A DNA stretch of 58,833 nucleotides from JAAELZ01 sp047639475 (lineage in GTDB: Bacteria > Pseudomonadota > Gammaproteobacteria > Arenicellales > Poriferihabitantaceae), in NCBI GenBank assembly GCA_047639475.1, contig JBLIOD010000011.1:1-58833 (forward strand), given 5' to 3'. The notes beneath the pieces are model-generated. The model was not told where the DNA came from. It did not search any database and saw only the letters and a list, made by a program, of their open reading frames with translations. Below are positions 44,302 to 53,034 of the stretch, in pieces; positions within the stretch are counted from its first letter, which is position 1, and each line of letters opens with the position of its first letter. The position numbers were made by a program, and so were the translations under genes.

Positions 44302-45222
44302 TCAGACTTTCTTTGCTTTGAAGTAAGTAAAGACTCGGCCATCAATGGCCAACAAGCCTAAGCCTATAAGGCACATTCCTATCACCTCTTTAGCACTTAA
44401 GTGTTCGCCAAGAAAAATTGTTCCTAGCAATATCGCGCTCACTGGCACCAATAAAGTCACTAATGAAATATTGGTAGCACCGCCGACGACCAATATTCTG
44501 AAGAACAACAAATAGGCAAAGGCAGTCGAAAAAACAGCCAAGGCCAAAACTGACCAAACCGTCGCGCTACTTAGCGACAGATAATCTGGCTGCGTATCTA
44601 CCGCAGCAACAATTAGCAGCATAATTACAGAAGAAGCCGCAAGTTGACCGAAAGAAGTGCGTACTGGCCCAATATCTATCTTCTTAAACTGTCTGCCGAA
44701 AACCGTGGCAAAACCATAAGAAATAGCTGCGCCGATACATGCCCACATATGCAACGGAGAGTTAGCTTGATCAAAGCCGGAGAACAAGCCCAGCATCGTT
44801 GCAACACCCAAAAAACCTAGCGCAATACCTATCACACTACGAACGTTTATTTTTTCATCTGCGGTAAAGATATGCGCCAGAATGATGGTAAAAATAGGCG
44901 TCGTAGCATTTAATATTGACGCCAGTGAACTCGCTATCTCTGTTTGCCCCCAAAACAACAAGGTAAAGGGAATAACATTATTAATTAAGCCCATCAGGAA
45001 AAAGGCGGCCCACACTTTTTTGCTAAACGATATCTGTCGTTTAGTCACCAGGAGATAAAGGAACAGAATCACTGCAGCAATGCTGACTCGAAACAACACA
45101 AGCAAAGTCGGCGACAGTTCAGCGACCGCAACTTTAGAGAAAAAGAATGACCCACCCCAAAGAACAGAAAGCCCTAGCAGCATTAGCCATTCAATCCGCC
45201 CCATTTTTGGCGCAGCGTTCAT
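44302..45222 (-). CDS. EamA family (DMT) transporter
   Basis: A 306-residue membrane protein with about ten hydrophobic helices in two EamA repeats (about 12-140 and 155-292). WLMLLGLSVLWGGSFFFSKV and FLGVATMLGLFSGF are typical of RhaT/YdcZ-like exporters. It ends with a charged tail (YFKAKKV). Such proteins export amino acids or other metabolites. It converges with the dehydrogenase gene, 12 bases apart, and the substrate cannot be told. Confidence 0.88.
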   Translation of the reverse strand: MNAAPKMGRIEWLMLLGLSVLWGGSFFFSKVAVAELSPTLLVLFRVSIAAVILFLYLLVTKRQISFSKKVWAAFFLMGLINNVIPFTLLFWGQTEIASSLASILNATTPIFTIILAHIFTADEKINVRSVIGIALGFLGVATMLGLFSGFDQANSPLHMWACIGAAISYGFATVFGRQFKKIDIGPVRTSFGQLAASSVIMLLIVAAVDTQPDYLSLSSATVWSVLALAVFSTAFAYLLFFRILVVGGATNISLVTLLVPVSAILLGTIFLGEHLSAKEVIGMCLIGLGLLAIDGRVFTYFKAKKV

Positions 45223-45542
45223 TTGATTAATCTATATTGGAATAAGCACATTAACTCACTTTTGGACAGCAGGAGCAATCTGTTTTTGGCATAGCATGCG
45301 CATAGTTAGGTTATAATAAAATATGATCACTAAAGGTAAGAGTTTGGATAAGCTACATTGTTGCTCGGCTCAATATTGACGCGATCATTCATGTCACTTC
45401 AATGGCTAACCCTGGTTATGGGTTCCGTGGCGTGTATTCTGGCTCGTAATCAAGCCCATTTGATAGGAACGTATCTTTAGACAACAAGACTCATCTACTC
45501 TTCGCATACATATTCATTAACCTAATCATTTTCAACAAACCA
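45223..45542. other. Intergenic region, EamA to yajD-like gene
   Basis: 320 bases with no recognised gene. TATAAT at 45312-45317 could be a -10 element for the plus strand, but no -35 at good spacing is seen. A 29-codon frame (45391-45480) is open but has no support. Confidence 0.4.
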
Positions 45543-45899
45543 ATGAAGTCAAATAACAATAAGCTGGACCAAGTGTTAGCCAAGGCGCAGCGCGATCGCG
45601 AAGTGCGAAGCCAGGGGTATCGCGAAAAAGCCCTAAAAATGTATCCTCATGTTTGTGGCCGATGTGTCCGCGAGTTTTCAGGCAAAAACTTGAAGGAGTT
45701 AACGGTTCATCACCGTAATCATGATCATGACGATAACCCTGCTGATGGGAGCAACTGGGAATTACTGTGTGTGTACTGCCATGATAACGAGCACCAACGT
45801 CAGCTAGAGGGACAACAGGACAATTCTACGACCAGGGGTGGCAAAAAGACTGGAGCCACTTTCAATCCTTTTGCTGACCTTAAATCCATGTTGAAGTGA
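45543..45899 (+). CDS. yajD: HNH nuclease family protein (YajD-like)
   Basis: A 118-residue small HNH protein. Zinc/HNH elements: HVCGRCVREFSG, then LTVHHRNHDHDDNPADGSNW and LLCVYCHDNEH; two CxxC pairs frame the HH-N-H core. The N-terminal LDQVLAKAQRDREVRSQGYR is the YajD opening. YajD proteins are conserved but uncharacterised; nuclease activity is inferred from the fold. Confidence 0.9.
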   Translation: MKSNNNKLDQVLAKAQRDREVRSQGYREKALKMYPHVCGRCVREFSGKNLKELTVHHRNHDHDDNPADGSNWELLCVYCHDNEHQRQLEGQQDNSTTRGGKKTGATFNPFADLKSMLK

Positions 45900-45978
45900 T
45901 AATAGGAGTCATTTTTAAGTACCCGCTGCGATTAGATAAGTATTCAAACGAGCATCAAACCAGATGTGTAACACCCAA

Positions 45979-47361
45979 TCATTGGCCTCGTAAATCTCGC
46001 ATTATGGGTCCCCAAAATCGCGCCAACAACAATACGGCGGCAAATGCTAAACCAAATACCAAACCTGACCACACCCCCACGCCGCCATAGCCAAACACAA
46101 AGCCCAGCAGGTAGCTGCTGGGAATCCCAACGACCCAATAACTGATAGCGGCAATCACCATTGGTGTTTTAGTGTCCTGAACGCCGCGCAATAAACCCAA
46201 TGCGATTGCCTGCGCTCCGTCGACCAGTTGAAACAAAGCCGCCATTGCTAGCAAGACACTGCCAATGCTAACAATTTGCTCTTTGGCGGGGTCAGCAGAA
46301 TCCAGAAAGGCACCGATCAATGGCTCCGGTATCACGAAAAACACCATAATAGTGATAAATGACATAATCAACGACAATACGATAGCTGTTTTTCCGCCCT
46401 TGGCTAGATGATCTGGATCTTGACGTCCAAACGCATTGCCTGCCCTGATTGTTGCTGCGTTACTGAGCCCAATATGTACCATGAAAGTCGCCCCCACCAT
46501 GGTCATCGCAATGCCATGTGCCGCCAATGCCACGGTACCCAACCAGCCCATCATCAACGCACTTGCAATAAACAAGCCGCTTTCTGCGAGCCCAGTGAGA
46601 CTGATTGGCCAACCCAAGCGAAACACCTTGCCAAACATCTCAGGGTCTAAGCGCCAAAGCCGTAGAAACAATGCGTGTTTCGGAAATGCCGCCATCGCGT
46701 AAACAACTATGGCCACCAAGGTAAGTATCTGGGTTGCAAAAGACGCAATGGCAGCGCCTTGCAATCCGAGCTCTGGCGCCCCCCAATGGCCAAATATTAA
46801 TGCATAGTTCGCTAGCCCATTGACGATTGCGGATGCTAACGAAATCCACAAAACGATTATCGTCTTCTCAAGCGCAGCGAGGTAAGACTTGATGACGCCT
46901 GCAAGTAGAGCCGGGAATATTGCCCACCCTGCCACCCGCAAATAGCGCTGCGCGGCATCAGCAAGTTGTTCGGTCTGGCCGAGAGTTTGCAGCACACTCG
47001 ATGACCACCAGAATAGCGGCGCCACCAAAACAGCAAAAATTATGGACAACCACATGCCCATACGTGCTGCACGTCGCAGGCTGGTTTCGTCACCTTCCGC
47101 ATTGAAACTCGCCACCATCGGCATCACAGCGAACGCGAATCCGCCTCCCATGATGAATAAAGTGAAGAAGTAACTGCTGGCTAGCGTGATCGCCGCCAGT
47201 GCGTCAATCCCGTACCAGCCAAGCATGACAGTATCCGTCAATCCAATAGCAAACTGCGCCAAATGCCCGCCAATCAACGGCAAACCTAGAATACTCAAGG
47301 CTCGAACATGCTGCGCGTAGCTCATGATACGGGAAGCTGAGTTTATAGCGTGATTGTTCAA
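45979..47361 (-). CDS. MATE family multidrug/Na+ antiporter
   Basis: A 460-residue membrane protein with about 12 hydrophobic helices in two halves. LGLPLIGGHLAQFAIGLTDT at the N-terminus and LGWPISLTGLAESGLF at the start of the second half are typical of NorM-type exporters, which use Na+ or H+ gradients to extrude cationic drugs. There is no linked regulator. Its upstream side is the long non-coding stretch. Confidence 0.93.
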   Translation of the reverse strand: MNNHAINSASRIMSYAQHVRALSILGLPLIGGHLAQFAIGLTDTVMLGWYGIDALAAITLASSYFFTLFIMGGGFAFAVMPMVASFNAEGDETSLRRAARMGMWLSIIFAVLVAPLFWWSSSVLQTLGQTEQLADAAQRYLRVAGWAIFPALLAGVIKSYLAALEKTIIVLWISLASAIVNGLANYALIFGHWGAPELGLQGAAIASFATQILTLVAIVVYAMAAFPKHALFLRLWRLDPEMFGKVFRLGWPISLTGLAESGLFIASALMMGWLGTVALAAHGIAMTMVGATFMVHIGLSNAATIRAGNAFGRQDPDHLAKGGKTAIVLSLIMSFITIMVFFVIPEPLIGAFLDSADPAKEQIVSIGSVLLAMAALFQLVDGAQAIALGLLRGVQDTKTPMVIAAISYWVVGIPSSYLLGFVFGYGGVGVWSGLVFGLAFAAVLLLARFWGPIMRDLRGQ

Positions 47362-48191
47362 TTTATTGGCGGAGGATTTGAGTTATTGATAAAGAAGCAT
47401 AACCGAAGAACATCAGCTAATGTTTAGTAAATAAAATGCGTACACAACATAGGAGCAAAGCTTTTCTAAACATACATACAGCCCCTTAAAAGATCAGATT
47501 GAGGTTCACATAGTTTGCCCCCTTGTATCTTTAGTTAAGCCTTCTAGAGCCCAGATAGCTTTGCTCGAAATCGCGTTTGATCGTGAGTAAAGGCTCACGT
47601 TAATTTATTCAATAAGTTCTAGTTTTGACACAGTGCTCATTTGATCAATCCAGTTAGAAATAGTCGAATCAACTGATTTCATGTTGGTGCTAGTCAACTA
47701 TTTTGGCACGAAGGATGAATTATTTGAGGTCGACAAAATCCTAGAGAATAAGCGATTTAGCGTGAACACTCAGTACATATAACGGTTAATTTAACCAATA
47801 GTCTTAGACACGATTGATAATGGTTCTTAGAGAATTCCTTTAATTAGTGCTGATGTTCTACTTTTTCATCTAGTGACGCACTTGGAGTCGAATTAACCCG
47901 TATTGGATGTGGTCTACCCCAGCGATTATTAGCATCGTTCTTCAAACTCACCTGTTTTTAACTCACCTTCAATGAGCCGTTACTTAAGTAAGTGCGATTC
48001 GCTACTGTGCTTATCAGCATAGAGTAAAATTATAAATAGTATGCACAGCGTTTTGATGTTTCCGTTACTTGTTAGCTAAAGTGGGCGATGCAGAGCTTAA
48101 AAGCTAAGCGATTTATCCGCAATAAACTAGTTAACAGAACTAAAACCGAGGGTACATAATGTAATACCCGATTGACTCGCAATCCCAAAGC
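47362..48191. other. 830-base non-coding region
   Basis: A/T-rich with stops in all frames. I see no tRNA, promoter pair, repeat or recognisable gene. A 33-codon frame at 47681-47779 is too short to support. Together with the wrecked gene that follows it looks like a decayed locus. Confidence 0.6.
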
Positions 48192-48645
48192 ATGCTTCAA
48201 CGTTTAACCTTGTTGATTGTGACAATGCTTTTTGTCTCCGTTTCTTATGCCCACAAACAGGTGGTTGTCGTCCCCTTAGGGGCCGATCCAATTCCGGTGT
48301 ACGAAGGCGGTAAAACAGGCCCTGCAGGCGGGATTGTAAAGTAACGGATGGAGGACGCCACGGCTTAGAAGCGGCGCACGGAGATCAGACTCCAGGATTT
48401 TGAGGTTGCGCTACTGGGACCGGAGCCATTGACGAATTAACAAATGCACTAATTATAGACTCTAAATACGTGCACACATAAATGAGGTCGTACGCGGATT
48501 TTCCCCTACCAACTATTGGAGTTCGTCCCGGAGAAGTATTAGTTCCTCCACAGGCTGGAGCCACAACTTCGACACTGTCTTTGGCGGCACAACAAACGCA
48601 AGCAAGAGCACTTTCTATAAAGTACGTGCTATCCAAGCATTTTGA
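48192..48645 (+). pseudogene. DUF1566 (Lcl C-terminal domain)-type exported protein, degenerate
   Basis: It starts with a clear signal peptide (LLIVTMLFVSVSYA, then HKQVVVVPLGADP, 48192 on) and KTGPAGGIV. A small deletion shifts the frame at about 48336; the next frame reads KVTDGGRHGLEAAHGDQTPG, which is the family's GGIVFxVTDGGxHGLEAA block. Then a TGA stands where the family has Trp (before GCATGTGA), and a later frame gives TNYWSSS and the end KVRAIQAF with a stop at 48643-48645, the usual DUF1566 C-terminus. So start and end of an about 200-residue exported protein survive with at least two lesions between. Confidence 0.75.
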
Positions 48646-48701
48646 CCATTCCCCGCTTTGAGCCCTGGAACACGTCACTTAATTAGATAGAGCGCCGTTA
48701 C

Positions 48702-49307
48702 TTAGAATTTAAGCTCACTGAAGCAGCTAATCGCCATATCCGTCTCGTCAGGCCAAACGAACTGCCCTTCTGGGTCAATATGAATCGTGGCGACCTCCGC
48801 GTTGCGCCCTGCTTTAAGGTCATAGTAATAGTCTCCAACCATTACCGTGTCGTCCGCAATTGATTGCCACTGACTCATCAACTTGATGATTCCATCTCCA
48901 GAAGGTTTTGGTTCAGCGCCATCACGGTCTAAGATAAATTGCGATTCGAAGTATTTATCCATGCCGCAAGCTTGCAAAGTATGGTGCGCTCCGGCCATAG
49001 TGTTGCGCGTTAAAATACCAAATTTTGCGCCACGCTGATGTAAGCATTCTAAGAGTTCAACCGCATAAGGCATGGGCTTGGCTAACTTGGCGTAATCCAA
49101 CTCCAATTCATCCAGGCGAACCCACAAAGGCGCCGCCACACTGACTGGTAAAGCGTTCAGGGCTTCAATGATAGGCGCGCCTGACTTTATACCCAATTCA
49201 CTTCTAATGGCCTCAAAGTCGTGCACGCTTTGCGTGAGCGTCCCATCCATATCAAAAACCCAGTGCTGGCGAGCCAGGACTGGGTTTTGATTAGTCGAAC
49301 TTTCCAC
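48702..49307 (-). CDS. HAD superfamily phosphatase (phosphoglycolate phosphatase-like)
   Basis: A 201-residue HAD hydrolase. Motif I is WVFDMDGTLTQSVHD (nucleophile and acid Asp), motif II GILTRNTM, and motifs III/IV EPKPSGDGI and VMVGDYYYDLKAG. The four-helix cap between motif I and II is of the phosphoglycolate-phosphatase type. It follows mmsA by 21 bases and probably shares its transcript. The substrate, a small phospho-ester, is not evident. Confidence 0.88.
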   Translation of the reverse strand: MESSTNQNPVLARQHWVFDMDGTLTQSVHDFEAIRSELGIKSGAPIIEALNALPVSVAAPLWVRLDELELDYAKLAKPMPYAVELLECLHQRGAKFGILTRNTMAGAHHTLQACGMDKYFESQFILDRDGAEPKPSGDGIIKLMSQWQSIADDTVMVGDYYYDLKAGRNAEVATIHIDPEGQFVWPDETDMAISCFSELKF

Positions 49308-49328
49308 TTTTGTGGTGCTTTTTGGGAA

Positions 49329-50831
49329 CTAGTGTTCGCCGCCCGCTTTGAAGTTAAATACCGCGCCTTCTTTGATGCCTGAAGGCCAACGGCTAGTGAC
49401 CGTCTTGATCTTGGTGTAAAAGCGCACACCTTCTGGACCATGGATAGCATGGTCGCCAAATAGTGAACGCTTCCAACCACCAAAACTGTGGAACGCCATC
49501 GGTACAGGGATTGGCACGTTGATACCAACCATGCCGATTTGAATTCGGTGACTAAAGTCTCTCGCGGTATCGCCATCACGGGTGAAAATGGCGGTTCCAT
49601 TGCCGTATTCGTGATCATTGATCATCTCTACCGCGGCTTCGTAGCTTCCCGCACGAACGATGGCCAATACTGGACCGAAGATCTCGTCAGTATAAACACT
49701 CATGTCAGTGGTCACTTTATCGAAAATAGTGGCACCTACATAACAACCGCCTTCGTGCCCTGACACTGAAATGCCACGACCATCCATAACCAGTTCAGCT
49801 CCTTCGGCTTCACCTTTATCAATATATGACTGCACGCGTGCTTGCGCTTCAGGTGTGACTAGCGGTCCCATTTCGCTGCTTAAATCAGTGTACGGGCCTA
49901 CCTTTAACGCTTGTACTCTAGGTACAAGGCTTTTAAGTATATTGTCGGTAGTCTCATCATCAGTCGTTACAACGACCGAAATCGCCATGCAACGCTCGCC
50001 GGCGCTGCCGTAAGCTGCGCCAATGATGGCGTCTGTCACTTGTTTGATATCTGCATCAGGCATTACCACCATGTGGTTTTTTGCACCACAAAGCGCTTGT
50101 ACGCGTTTGCCGTTAGCGGTACCTGTCTTGTAGATGTATTCACCTATCGTGGTTGAACCGACAAAGCTGATGCCTTGCACTCGTGGGTCCATCAATAGCG
50201 TATCTACCGCTTCTTTATCACCGTTAACCATATTCAAGACGCCATCTGGCAGCCCGGCTTCGGTCATTAGTTCTGCCAGGCGTAGCGACACGGAAGGGTC
50301 TTTTTCTGAAGGCTTGAGTACGAAGGTGTTACCACAGGCGATTGCCACTGGGAACATCCACATTGGCACCATGGCTGGGAAGTTGAATGGCGTGATGCCA
50401 GCACAAACGCCCAAGGGCTGACGCATATTCCACGAATCAACACCGCCAGCGACGTTAGATGAATATTCACCCTTCAACACTTGTGAAATGCCGCAAGCAA
50501 ACTCAACAACTTCTAACCCACGGGTGACGGAGCCCTTGGCATCGTCTAGGGTTTTGCCATGTTCGTTTGATAGTAGTTCAGCCAGTTCGTCCATATTGGC
50601 AATAAGCAATTCACGAAAACGAAACATAACCTGAGCGCGACGGCCAGGAGGCGTATTAGACCAAGCAGGAAAAGCGGCGTGCGCTGAAGCAATGGCGCCC
50701 TCTACTTCCGATTTAGATGCTAACTGAACCCGTTTAGATACTTCACCTTTAGCAGGATTGTAAATATCTCCAAAACGGCCACTGGTGCCTTCAACAAAGG
50801 CGCCGTCGATATAGTGCTGTACTGTTTGCAT
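49329..50831 (-). CDS. mmsA: Methylmalonate-semialdehyde dehydrogenase (CoA-acylating)
   Basis: A 500-residue aldehyde dehydrogenase that converts (methyl)malonate semialdehyde with CoA and NAD to propionyl- or acetyl-CoA. The catalytic Cys is in GSAGERCMAISVV, with MmsA-specific LGVCAGITPFNFPAMVPMWM and GSTTIGEYIY; the general-base Glu of ordinary ALDHs is absent around ALCGAKNHMVV, as in this CoA-dependent class. It serves valine, inositol or beta-alanine breakdown. The dehydrogenase at 43408 could supply its substrate. Confidence 0.95.
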   Translation of the reverse strand: MQTVQHYIDGAFVEGTSGRFGDIYNPAKGEVSKRVQLASKSEVEGAIASAHAAFPAWSNTPPGRRAQVMFRFRELLIANMDELAELLSNEHGKTLDDAKGSVTRGLEVVEFACGISQVLKGEYSSNVAGGVDSWNMRQPLGVCAGITPFNFPAMVPMWMFPVAIACGNTFVLKPSEKDPSVSLRLAELMTEAGLPDGVLNMVNGDKEAVDTLLMDPRVQGISFVGSTTIGEYIYKTGTANGKRVQALCGAKNHMVVMPDADIKQVTDAIIGAAYGSAGERCMAISVVVTTDDETTDNILKSLVPRVQALKVGPYTDLSSEMGPLVTPEAQARVQSYIDKGEAEGAELVMDGRGISVSGHEGGCYVGATIFDKVTTDMSVYTDEIFGPVLAIVRAGSYEAAVEMINDHEYGNGTAIFTRDGDTARDFSHRIQIGMVGINVPIPVPMAFHSFGGWKRSLFGDHAIHGPEGVRFYTKIKTVTSRWPSGIKEGAVFNFKAGGEH

Positions 50832-50957
50832 AATTAATTTCTATAAACGTAAAAAGAATGAATAAATTTAAGGTGCTATTGTATCAATATCAAACCAATT
50901 TAGAATCTCCAAACCTTGCGTGAACATGGAGCCAGATTCATTTTGGTAAGATTTACC

Positions 50958-51891
50958 TTAGCCTTTGCCTTTCCAAGGAATTAAGCGTTTTTCAACGCCA
51001 CCGCATGAAGACCTCAATAACAAATTCAATAATACCAATAATACCAATAATACCAATAATACCAATAATACCAATAATACCAATAATACCAATAATACCA
51101 ATAATACCAATAATACCAATAATACCAATAATACCAATAATACCAATAATACCCAATACGACAATGCCTGTTGCAAGGAACTTCTGAGCGGCCATTATCA
51201 TAAAACCAACGCCCACTTGGGCCGCGACTAATTCAGCGGCTACCACCGTTGCCCAACAAACACCCAGGGAGGTACGAATACCCATGAATATCTCAGATAA
51301 AGCGTTAGGTAAGATAACGTGCTTAAGTAATTGTTTTTTATCAGAGCCTAGTGAGTAGGTGGCATGAACTTTAGACAGCTGCACGCCGGCCACACCTGAT
51401 CCAGCGGCAATAACCATAATGAACGCAGGGGTTAGAAACAGAATGAGAATCTTAGATTGCTCGTCAATGCCAAACCAAATAATCACTAAGGGAATCAACG
51501 CCAACGGGGGTATCGGGCGCATGAACTCCACGATAGGATCTAAAATACCACGCGCACGAGAAGATAGGCCCATTGCCAAGCCCACGGGAATACCCACCAA
51601 ACAGCCTAGGAATACGCCCATTACCACGCGACAGATACTTTGTCTTACGTGTTGGAGCAAGGTGAATTGGCGATATCCTTCTTCAGAAATCGCAATAAAC
51701 TGATCGTATACCGCTGAGGGCTTAGGCCAAAATATAGGACTTACCCACTCATAGTGAGCCGATAAAAACCAAATAAAGCCCAGTATAAAAATAGTGACTA
51801 TGCCCCATATTTTACCGCCGACCACGGTTGAAGCATCACCGAAAGTGACGGTCTTTTGTTTTTGGAATCGACTTTTTCGAGGCCTAGCCAT
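50958..51891 (-). pseudogene. tauC: Taurine-type ABC permease (TauC/SsuC family) with repeat expansion and 3' frameshift
   Basis: From 51891 the frame gives a BPD_transp_1 permease with about six membrane helices and the ATPase-contact EAA loop (SLGSDKKQLLKHVILPNALS). After GIVVLG the last helix becomes IIG repeated about 14 times, from 13 full copies of a 9-bp unit, adding about 36-39 residues. It resumes EFVIEVFMR but then stops at 50992; one base out of frame the family C-terminus VEKRLIPWKGKG follows, ending at 50958. So the gene has an in-frame expansion and a one-base frameshift. It could still make a protein of 299 residues, but function is doubtful, and its ATPase gene is broken. Confidence 0.75.
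51027..51153. repeat. 9-bp minisatellite, 13 complete copies
   Basis: The unit AATACCAAT (plus strand) is repeated without error from 51031 to 51147, with partial units on both sides. The unit is a multiple of three, so copy changes alter protein length (Ile-Gly-Ile per unit) without changing frame. Perfect copies imply recent slippage. Confidence 0.97.
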
Positions 51892-51942
51892 ATCATTACC
51901 TTACTTTTCAACGCGCTTATCTTTGACATGCTATTTACCCTC

Positions 51943-52754
51943 TTAATCTGGTGGACCCATGATTGCTTCTTCCATTCCCCAAATCATCGCCAATACTTCT
52001 TCGCGTCTTTCAATAAATTCTGGGTTAAATTTAATTTCACGCGGATTGTTTTCAAGCCCCATATCGGCGAAGGGTAAGTGATAGTCCTTTTCTATTCGCC
52101 CTGGCCTTGGCGCCATCACAAATAAACGCTCTCCTAGAAACAAGGCTTCTTCAACGCGGTGAGTAATGAGAATAATAGTTTTACCGGTTTCCTTCCAGAG
52201 CCTGAGTATCAGCCCCTGCATCTTCTATCGAGTCAGCGCATCTAAGACACCCAAGGGCTCATCCATTAGAATAATGTCGGGGTCATTCGCCAAACAGCGG
52301 CCTAGGGCCACCCGCTGTTGCATACCACCAGACAACTCATATACCGCCTTATCACCAAAGCCTTGCAGGCCCAAGTGTCCAGTAACCCATCAACGTTATG
52401 TCTAGAATCAACAGCGCTCTGCCCTTTCATCAGCAGGCCAAAGGCAATATTTTCAGCCACCGTTTTCCATTCAAACAAGGCGCCGTGTTGAAATACCATG
52501 CCACGTTCAGCGCCCGGCATCAACACTCGTTGCTCGTTGAGCATGACCGTGCCGCTGGTGGGCGCGAGAAAACACGCTAATGTTAAGCAAGGTGGTCTTC
52601 CCACAACCAGGAAGCCCAAGATAGCTAACATCTCGCCTTCTTTCATATCAAACTCGACATTGTGCAACGCTTGTACTAAATCGCCATTTGGCAGTACAAA
52701 CTCCATCGATATATTTTCTAACTTTAAACCAATGCATGAGTTACGTGTATTCAT
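51943..52754 (-). pseudogene. tauB: Taurine-type ABC transporter ATPase (TauB/SsuB family), broken
   Basis: The gene begins at ATG 52754 (MNTRNSCIGLKLENISMEF) and reads a nitrate/sulfonate/taurine ATPase. At Walker A the frame slips: LPGCGKTTLLNI is present only in another frame (about 52590-52625), and the main frame resumes at FLAPTSGTVMLN. A second slip near 52375 puts the signature ELSGGMQQR and Walker B IILMDEP in yet another frame; there a TAG (about 52222-52224) interrupts before KMQGLILRLWKETGK, and the rest runs to 51943. So at least three indels and one nonsense change disable it. The unbroken gene would have about 265 residues. Confidence 0.92.
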
Positions 52755-53034
52755 TGGAGCCCCCAAGCAGTGATACAGACACAGTACAACTTCACTGTAA
52801 AACGAGCGGCAAAGTCTACTAGAACTGGTCCAACAATCCCGAATTGGTATGGCATATAGCCCCGCTCTGGCACTAACACAGCCATGGTTTATAAAATAGA
52901 TTTGATCCTCTGGCATCTTACGCTGACAAAGCGCTAATTGACGCTAAAAGACAAAGAGCTGATGTCGATAAACTCTGCAATAGAGTATATTGATCATCAT
53001 TACTAATATTGGTTTTAAGTTTGAGGCCCTATTC
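52755..53034. other. Divergent intergenic region, tauB remnant to aminotransferase
   Basis: 280 bases that should hold the promoters of the transporter and aminotransferase genes. No substrate-binding-protein (tauA) gene or convincing remnant is seen. GAGG lies eight bases before the ATG at 53035. Confidence 0.4.

Noticed and set aside
45391..45480. 29-codon frame with one hydrophobic stretch before the yajD-like gene
   Set aside because: Could be a small membrane protein, but no ribosome site or known family supports it.
47681..47779. 33-codon frame inside the non-coding stretch
   Set aside because: No ribosome site, no homologue recognised, and too short to separate from chance.
35377..48645. 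TGA read as Trp (genetic code change), because two broken genes have TGA where Trp is expected
   Set aside because: Many intact genes here end with TGA (kbl, ntrB, ntrC) and use TGG for Trp; both TGA cases sit in genes with other lesions.
48385..48678. 97-codon minus-strand frame
   Set aside because: It is antisense to the DUF1566-type remnant, whose C-terminus is recognisable on the plus strand.
51027..51153. CRISPR array
   Set aside because: Units are 9 bp, contiguous and without spacers.
50965..51231. Plus-strand frame encoding an Asn-Asn-Thr repeat, and a minus-strand Val-Leu-Leu repeat frame
   Set aside because: Both are just other frames of the 9-bp repeat in the permease gene; the Ile-Gly-Ile frame is the one flanked by permease sequence.
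52755..52916. Possible tauA (binding protein) remnant upstream of tauB
   Set aside because: The frame continues upstream of the tauB start, but its sequence does not resemble any part of a TauA-type protein.
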